From contig CM060947.1 in assembly GCA_030765055.1 (NCBI GenBank), positions 56,552,891 through 56,616,890 of the forward strand: 64,000 nt of DNA. The letters are read 5' to 3'. Below the pieces are notes generated by a model. It did not search any database and was not told the DNA's origin. It worked only from the letters and a program-made list of their open reading frames with translations. The first letter of the stretch is position 1, and every line of letters begins with the position of its first letter. This document shows, in pieces, positions 57,433 to 64,000 of the stretch. Position numbers and translations under genes: made by a program. This stretch comes from Mantis religiosa (Eukaryota; Arthropoda; Insecta; Mantodea; Mantidae).

Positions 57433-58585
57433 ATGAAGAGAGGGGAATGCGAAATAGAGAGGAAAATTATAACACGCGAGGAACAATATGCGACTTTGAA
57501 ATTCTGCTTACGTCTCAACAAATCTTCAGTTGAGGCCTATACATTGTTACAGGAGGCCTATGGAGAGTCTGTTCTTCCCTACAGCATAGCTCGAAGGTGG
57601 TTTAAAATGTTTAAAGAGGGAAGACAATCAATTTCAAAGGCAGGTGGACCCGGTGCTCCAGTTACTGTTCCTACGGAAGAAGACATCAACATTGCTGCTG
57701 CCAGTGTGAGAGAGGATCGACGAATAACCTTAAGATCAATTTCTGAACATTTCATTGGGTACCACACACACGTCGGTGACAGAAGCATTACACATGAGAA
57801 GTGTTTGTGCGCGATGGGTTCCAAGACTGTTGTTTCCCGGACAAAAGGACATTCGCATGCAGGTCTGCATGCAGTTAAAGTTGATGTTAGAGGAAGATCC
57901 GGAGTTTCTTTCAAACATAATCACTGCTGATGAAACTTGGCTACATCATTTTGATCCTGAGAGCAAACAGCAAAGCTCAGTGTGGAAATCTTCTTCATCA
58001 CTAACCCCCAAAAAACCAAAACTGGTTGCTTCTGCTGGGAAAGTTATGGTCATCTCATTCTTTGATATTCATGGAATGGTTTATCAGCATGTTGTACCTG
58101 TACATACAACAGTAACTGGACAATACTACAGGGATGTACTGAAAACATTGCAAGTCCATATCAGGCGCAAAAGACCACATTTCCATGAAGCAGGCTGGAT
58201 GCTGCACGACGATAATGCGCGGCCGCGCATTGCCAATGTTGTTGCTGAATATTTTGCAAAACTCAACGTGAAGTGCATCCCTTACCCTCCCTATAGTCCG
58301 GATTTAGCCCCATGTGTCTTTTTTCTATTCCGAAACTTAAAGAAACGCTTTCGTGGGAGGCATTATCCATCATTCAGAAGCAGTGGTGAAGGCTGCGGAG
58401 GCCATTTTGAAGGATCTCTCAAAAATGGTTTCCAGTATATCTTTGAAGACTGGCAGAAACGCTGGGACAAGTGCATCGCATTCCGGGGAGACTATTTTGA
58501 GAAGGACCATCAAAATTATGACGATGAGTAAAGGTACATTGTCAAAAAAAAAAAAATGTGATCATTCTTTATTGAACAGCCCTCG
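57433..58585 (+). mobile_element. Mariner-family transposon, 5' end not found
   Basis: The right TIR is the complement of CGAGGGCTGTTCAATAAAGA, and TA follows at 58586-58587. The matching left TIR, so clear at 40604, cannot be found within 400 bases upstream of the gene, so the copy is probably 5'-truncated. Family as at 40604-42023. Confidence 0.8.
57460..58531 (+). pseudogene. Mariner transposase, one frameshift, third catalytic residue lost
   Basis: The N-terminal frame (EEQYATLKFCLRLNKSSVEA, then RRITLRSISEHF) is open to about 57755, with the usual two DNA-binding helices. After one frameshift, 57755-58531 gives VCARWVPRLLFPGQKDIRMQ, the first catalytic motif ITADETWLHHFDPE, the second DDNARPRIANV, and YSPDLAPCVFFLFRNLKKR. 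Valine stands where the family has its third catalytic aspartate (position 58318 area). It ends QNYDDE and stop at 58531. About 340 codons in all, so nearly full length but inactive. Confidence 0.88.
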
Positions 58586-59692
58586 TACAAAAAATACTAC
58601 ACCAGCATAAAGTGTCTGGCCTCAGGAATCAAACCCAGTAACTCCCAAATGACAACCTCCATCGTTAAGCCTACTATGTTAGTCCGCTTGAGGATTTTGT
58701 AGATAAAACATTAATAAGGACAAATTTCCACACACTGGAGACATTTCAACGTGTCATAAGTAATAAAAGAACTACTTTTTAACGTACAATGCTTATCCAA
58801 TATTAAATGAGACCAATACACTCGCAAATGGGACAATATTTCATTAAAGGGGAAATGAAATCGGGAACATGACAAGCTCTGGGGAGAGATCGACGTTATT
58901 TTTCCAAATTATCTCATTTCTGTGACCTCCTTCAGGCAATGAAGGCGTGACGATGGAAAAATTGTACTTGTCACATTGGAAGTTCTCCCCAGGCGACTAT
59001 AGAACCAGAATCAATAGACTGCTGCCATTGCCAAATTATTTTTCACAAGAAGGGTTCAAGCTACAATGCATCATCCTTGTAAAATCGAGTTCACCTCAGG
59101 ATTAAAGCCATCAACTCTCAGTGAACCTGCAAATGAGTTATATCCCGTCGTTCACACTTCAAATGGATTTATCTTCATTTCTGATTTCTTATACAGGGTG
59201 CACCTTTAAGAAGCAAATAAAGCTGAATAATAATATAGTAAATGAACTATTTGAAGGAAGTTGCCAACCTTTTGAAGATATAGAAATAAACTGATTCAGA
59301 ATCTCAGCACTAGAAACTGCTGCAAGTGAAGTGTGAAATTCAGGGTTTAAAATAACTGCTTCAGTAGGTAGTAACAGTGAGAAACCTAAGTTGTAGTGAA
59401 TTCCCGAAATACGAAGCGGAGATACTCTCGCAAATATTGCCAAGTATGTGTTCAACCGAGTGTGGTCTTTAGCCGCTACAGACTGCTGATAATTATCGAT
59501 TATAAAAACCACAGTAAAACACGTTTGTAGTTTGTCTCTTATACTGGAACTATTAGAACGGGAGAAATACACGATCTCTTTCAATTAAATCCCATTCTTT
59601 TCATGATGGCTGCCTTCATTAATATTCCTACATCATACATTGCCAGTTCCTAAGCTTCTTATCAGCACCTAGATCAAATCGTTACTGTGCCC
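58586..59692. other. Spacer without recognised gene
   Basis: AT-rich to mixed. The 131-codon minus-strand open frame at 59189-59584 has no motif that I recognise and is left as incidental. Confidence 0.4.
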
Positions 59693-59908
59693 GCCTCGGT
59701 AGCGTAGATGGTAGCGTGTCTGCCTCACGATCAAGAGGTCCCTCGGTCACGTTGAGTTACCTGGATGAGGTTTTTCCGGCGTTTTCCCTTATCCTTAAAG
59801 ACGAATGTCGGGTAGCTGTAAGCTCCATGGACCCTGGACACATCTACGCATCATTTCACCATTTCATTCACCGTCCGATATGACTTAACGTTGGAGGACG
59901 TAAAATTA
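59693..59908 (+). mobile_element. SINE family B copy
   Basis: Head CGCCTCGGTAGCGTAGATGG, GTCTGCCTCACGATCAAGAG, a shortened B-box part, then TTGAGTTACCTGGATGAGGT and the end ATATGACTTAACGTTGGAGG with ACGTAAAATTAC. Well preserved, with a small deletion in the B box region. Confidence 0.9.
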
Positions 59909-61055
59909 CAAAAAACTTTGCTGTGTAACTAAATTCTAAGAGTTCTTAGACTGTATGACTTAATACAGTTCTCTAATTTATGAATGTACTCAGTTCTAAT
60001 TACTGGAACCTTGAACTAATGAATTTCTTGTTGGCCTAAATTCACTGGAACGCCTAATTGCCTATTGTCTGACTAAAAACAACTTAACCCCAGATTAAAT
60101 TGCAACCAATGTTTCCTAAATTATATATTGATATACATGCTTAAGCTTTCGCGGTTGAACTTGATCCAATAGAAGTTAGTTTTCGAGGTTGGAGGTCGCG
60201 GTCCAGTCAATGAATATCATCTTATGTTTCGTCCATACCTCTTTATCTTCGGAGAATTTGAGTCCTGACTGGTCTACAATTGAAGTGATGGTAGACCACG
60301 ACGAAAAGCTAAGGACAGTCCAAGGAGTGTCAGTCCTTGTTTTTCCCACCATCTGTCACAAAAAACAACGCACTGCAATCATACCATAATTACTGTTAGC
60401 TGAGGTTAACACCGGGCTGCCAGCCAAGATGTCCCGATTCAGCACTACGACCTGATTGAAGTGCCTCAAGGCTCGCCTGTCCCTCCTAACGCGAGGATCA
60501 CGAGCATTCTAACTCTGGAGGCTGCGGTTTTCTCCTTCACCTTCGTCGTGGAGCGAACTGTCCAAAATCTCACCGTTCACATCCCAGGTTCTCTCCATCT
60601 CGGAGTTCTACCACTACAACCCCTGCTAATTTCCCACTCGGTGGTTGACAGACTTGCCAGCGACACCGCACTCCCATAATTGAACGCTTCTGAGGCGCCT
60701 GCGCCGCGAGATCCACTTCCGACTCGCAAACACAAGGGATGCCGGCGGCATTGTCCTGGAGAATCCTCGAGGATGGCTCTCAGAAATCTCTAACTAGCTG
60801 CAAAAGCAGTCATTTATCTGAAAATGCCCAACGAAGTTAAGAGCGAAAGTGCAAAAGTCCATATCAAAGAACATAAAAACAACTGCCGACTAGAACATGT
60901 ATGGGGGAAAATTCAGCAGTAGCCGAGTCTGCATTGCTAATGAGCCATGCCATTAAGTTCAGTGAGACCGAAGTACAAGACAACACAACCTACTAACATT
61001 TTTACGGTTTTACCTAAGCCAATGAAATGTCCAGGTATTAAAACAATTTTAATAT
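59909..61055. other. Spacer, GC-richer at 60400-60800
   Basis: No supported gene. The GC-richer part holds a 72-codon open frame (60461-60679) with no family motif. Confidence 0.4.
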
Positions 61056-61327
61056 TGTGACTTTGTGGGTTCGTGAAATTAAAAGTCCAATTGCACAACT
61101 CAAAACGTTCTTTATTTCCACCGAATTACAGTCGGAACACTTGCCGATTACACAGAATTACGTAATGCACGCAATTACAATTCACCAGTTCGTCTGTCGC
61201 AGGTCCACTGCACGCTCACAGTTACGTACAGCTCCTCTGATGCACGTTCACAGTCTACCGGTCCGTTAACTCACTCGGCGCTCCTCACGCTGCTCGCCAA
61301 GAACTGAACTCTTCTCCAAGAGCCAAG
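61056..61327 (-). mobile_element. LTR family 2, 3' part of a split copy (minus)
   Basis: Reverse of 23895-24171: begins TGTGACTTTGTGGGTTCGTG, contains CACTTGCCGATTAC and ACTGGTTGTC-type complements, and reaches GCTCGCCAAGAACTGAACT. AATAAA (minus) is present near 61110. It breaks off near 61318 where the jockey-like fragment is inserted. Confidence 0.75.
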
Positions 61328-62286
61328 AGCAAGAGCAGGTGCAGGTCGCCCGGGTTCTCCCGGGCGGAGGGTTACACGACACGGTACCTATCCGCTGTGC
61401 GGATTTACCCGTGCGGTAAAATAGATGTAAGTTATTGCGCAAGCTTGCGTGTCGTTATGTTAGACGGCGCAGTTGGTCTCTACTGATGCTTCTGGTGATG
61501 GGATATTCCCGTTGGGCGAACAGTGCCCGTTCCACCCTGCTTTTGCGGTCGCTAGCGAGCCGACAAGCCGTGGTGGAACCAGTAGCGAGAGGCCAGATGG
61601 AAATTGGGTTGATGGTGTTGGTATTTCCAGGTCGTGCGCGCGTCCCAGGGCACGACTGCAGGTGTTAACCTGCCAGCCGCGGCGAGGGCGCGAGGTGACC
61701 TGGCGGTGATTGTTAGGGGTGGGAGGAGAGGCAGACTGTACCACCCAAGGGCGTCCGTGGGTAGGCGATAGCTCCTCCGTCTCCTGGGGAGACGGTGGTC
61801 GTATTGACCAAGTGTGTTCACCAGCTGGTTAGGGTGGGGAGTGATCTTGGCATACAACGTGCGTGTACGTTCGCGAACGACGTCTACGACGTATGGCATG
61901 CCAGACTGGGTGTGCAGGAAGTGAGATGGGAACCTGCGGTCGGTACCGTAGATCATCCTTAATGCTCTGTTCTGCACGGCTTGCAGCCTGCGGAGGGTGG
62001 TATGAGCCACCGAACCCCAGACCTCGCATCCGTACAGGATCAGAGGCGGGACGATCGCACGGTATGTCCGCAGTTTGAGGCGGATGAGCATTGTGGATCT
62101 GAAGATCGGGTAGAGTTGCCTGAGTGCAGCGTGGCCGAGGCCTGCCTTTGCCCTGACGTGCGGAGTGAAAGTGAGGCCGCGGTCCAGTTGGATTCCCAGG
62201 TATTTGGCGGTTCGAACCCAGGGGATTCTTCTCCGTCTTAACCGCAGGTCACCTTCTGGGCGCCAGCTACGGGTCTTAGCCAGCAT
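61328..62286 (-). mobile_element. Jockey-like LINE fragment, 5'-truncated
   Basis: Inserted in the LTR between AAGAGCCAAG (61318-61327) and AAGAGCCGAG (62287-62296), a duplication of 9 of 10 bases. The minus-strand coding part begins exactly at the upstream edge, as expected of a 5'-truncated LINE. No poly-A is left at the 3' end. Confidence 0.75.
61552..62286 (-). pseudogene. Jockey-like reverse transcriptase C-terminus, 244 codons
   Basis: An uninterrupted frame in a truncated LINE. Residues 29-36 read YLGIQLDR, followed by LTFTPHVRAKAGLGHAALRQ, IFRSTMLIRLKLRTYRAIVP, LILYGCEVWG and RRLQAVQNRALRMIYGTDRR. All these are landmarks of the thumb and downstream region of jockey-type reverse transcriptases. 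The catalytic domain is not present. The start at 62286 is the truncation point, and the M is incidental. The open frame and GC-rich codon choice suggest it is young. Confidence 0.8.
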
Positions 62287-62530
62287 AAGAGCCGAGCCAA
62301 GTTAGATGAAATATCCTGGATGTTCTAGAACTCAGGGGGAGGGGAAAGAGACGGCACAGTGATGTTTTTCCAGCTACCCCTCGTTACTGCTAAAAGATAA
62401 ATGGGTAGGCGTAGCCTGAATGCTTCCCATCTGGCCCTTCTGCCGGTCGGTTCTATCGGGAGTTCCGACCTTCGGGCGACAATATAAAGGAGGAAGTAGG
62501 ACGCATAAACAATGTCTGGACACTTGTTGT
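62287..62530 (-). mobile_element. LTR family 2, 5' part of split copy (minus)
   Basis: Homologous to 23680-23850 inverted: CAGGGGGAGGGGAAAGAGAC, AAGATAAATGGGTAGGCG and the CCTTCTGCCGG-type stretch follow in order. The far end toward the LTR start (the TGTGACGCAG of the first copy) was not found, so this edge is approximate. The copy is diverged. Confidence 0.65.
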
Positions 62531-63965
62531 CCATACAGTATTTAATTCGTCACTGCAGTTTTAAAACGATGTGCAACTTCATACACAAAACAGAGGTGTC
62601 GTTGAAGGGAGTCCTCCGCAAAGGAGGGTCCTTCGATTATTGCCATACCGGGACTACGTCCCTTACTGGCACAAAGATTGGTTTTTAACTAAGGGGTGGT
62701 GGGTAAATGATGGTGATAATGATTAGAGAAAAATTTTGGAAGTTCTAATAAAGTTTTTGGAGGTGTAAGGTGTGATATGAGTTTATGGCGGGCCTAGCAC
62801 AAGTCTGGGTCTTTTGTAAGTTTCTCCGGGGTCAAGATCGTACTCCCCGAGACCGCGTATGAGGTGATGTGCAACTTCGGCTACGATCCTGTTGTAAACA
62901 TAGACCATCTCGAAACCACATCTATAGACAGCCATGAATTTGCCTACACCAATCAGCGGTCTAAGCACGTTCCGTTACAGCATAACAGTCTCTCCCTTTC
63001 TCTATTCCCAGACGTTTACAACATGATCCTTATAGTTTGAGACATAAAGATACATATCAGAAAACGACGACATATGACATTATATTGAGCTGTTTTAGTG
63101 CTCCTCGGTATATGTAGTTTATATTGGACACCCCAGGGCCTGGGCAGTTCTAATATTTACACTACACCTGAATAATATCAAGATTATTTATTTGTTTACG
63201 TGTTTAACGTCTTTTGGGGAGACCGGGTGGAGGGAAAGTGGGTTTATGACAACTTTATGATGGCGATCATCACGTTCCTGCTACCTGTTAGAGGTCAACA
63301 TGCTTCGTGATTTATAGTCAATATCACTCCCTCCAGGTGGCAATTCCAGCCAAACTGCTTTCATCACCTGCTCTGGAGAAATGCTATCAAACAGAAATAT
63401 AGTGCAAGTGCGTCCAAGAATGTTCAACATAACAGTATATTACATATTACATTTAATTTTACTTTCTCCACTATATAATTACAGTAACTAGAGAAAAAAT
63501 TGCATTCCAACCATAAAATGAATAAATATTTCACCAGAAATACATGTTTTGAGGTTCTAAATGGTCCATATGAGTATATGTATCTGTGGTCAGCATTAAC
63601 TTGAAGCAGATTTTGCAAACATGGACATATTAGGTAAACATGGCCATCTGTAATTCAACTTAAGTTAATAACCAAGCAGGCCATATAGATAATGCAACAA
63701 ATGCTTAGGTTTATTGAAATCCCAAATTGTGACGTAGGACCAATCAGAATTAAGTATTGCGTTAGCTCAGCAACAAAAACAGAAAAAAGAGCCAATGATT
63801 TTATTCTTAATTTTTTTGTTCTGGATTTAACTCTCGAAGAGGGTAGACGTGTTTTCGGTAAAAGACTTCTTGTAACCACGAGAAGTTATTTGAGTTCATC
63901 ATTTATGAACATTTAGTAAACATTTAAAATATACATCGAAGACGCGACGCTACGATAAATAATTT

Positions 63966-63968
<3 letters not shown>
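62531..63968. other. Spacer without recognised gene
   Basis: No gene. At 62596-62625 GGGAGTCCTCCGCAAAGGAG is a short self-complementary piece. The remainder is AT-rich. Confidence 0.45.

Positions 63969-64000
<32 letters not shown>
63969..64000. repeat. Poly-A run at window end
   Basis: At least 31 A at the end of the window. It may be the tail of a retroposon on plus or an assembly edge effect; the element upstream is not recognised. Confidence 0.6.

Overview
The window looks like non-coding DNA from a large, repeat-rich arthropod genome, most likely an insect. The reasons are at least five families of tRNA-derived SINEs, many Tc1/mariner relics of insect type, LINE 3' fragments of jockey type, a Penelope-like fragment, LTR pieces, long microsatellites, AT-rich spacer and a 1000-base assembly gap (48265-49264). 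No operons, ribosome binding sites, rRNA or intact host gene can be supported. The species cannot be named from this sequence.

Layout. 1-1310: SINE fragments (families A, B, C) and a GC-rich patch. 2622-3455: a palindromic mariner derivative. 3525-8238: SINE-B copies in AT-rich spacer. 8239-10164: a second mirror-image mariner relic with a later SINE-like insertion. 11385-12352: a TIR element carrying a conserved FHQD-type ORF fragment. 14315-15655: a nearly full-length dead mariner. 16653-17748: a three-level SINE nest. 21783-22108: SINE-D with target duplications. 23200-24171: an LTR with no internal region. 24964-28704: an LTR retrotransposon on the minus strand with one intact 411-codon coiled-coil ORF and no pol. 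30698-31378: a tail-to-tail Tc1-like palindrome. 33245-34405: a Penelope-like fragment on the minus strand between inverted terminal repeats. 34818-35039: (ATT)n. 36483-37670: a dead mariner. 37787-39257: a degenerate LINE reverse transcriptase. 40604-42023: a mariner with an 8-bp-TSD insertion. 45225-45870: a transposase remnant. 46010-47762: a SINE-C split by a 1.1-kb TA-flanked element. 47820-49264: (CT)n running into the gap. 49784-51000: a mariner on the minus strand. 51676-52342: an LTR containing a second (CT)n. 52594-53120: a LINE 3' end. 54290-55400: a purine-strand-biased tract. 57433-58585: a mariner of the 40.6-kb family. 61056-62530: an LTR split by a jockey-like fragment.

How the parts relate. 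Nothing here works as a pathway. The signal is the order of insertions, read from target-site duplications and split copies: SINE-A in SINE-C in SINE-B; a TA-flanked DNA element in another SINE-C; a jockey fragment in an LTR; a SINE-like unit in a mariner. A recurring oddity is that three separate Tc1/mariner relics are mirror-image structures built from two copies of the same element end. The most unusual items are the gag-like single-ORF LTR element with mosaic LTRs, the TTA-flanked element with the FHQD-type ORF, and the Penelope fragment with inverted repeats and a hammerhead-like core. All coordinates and homologies come from reading the sequence by eye, without database searches.
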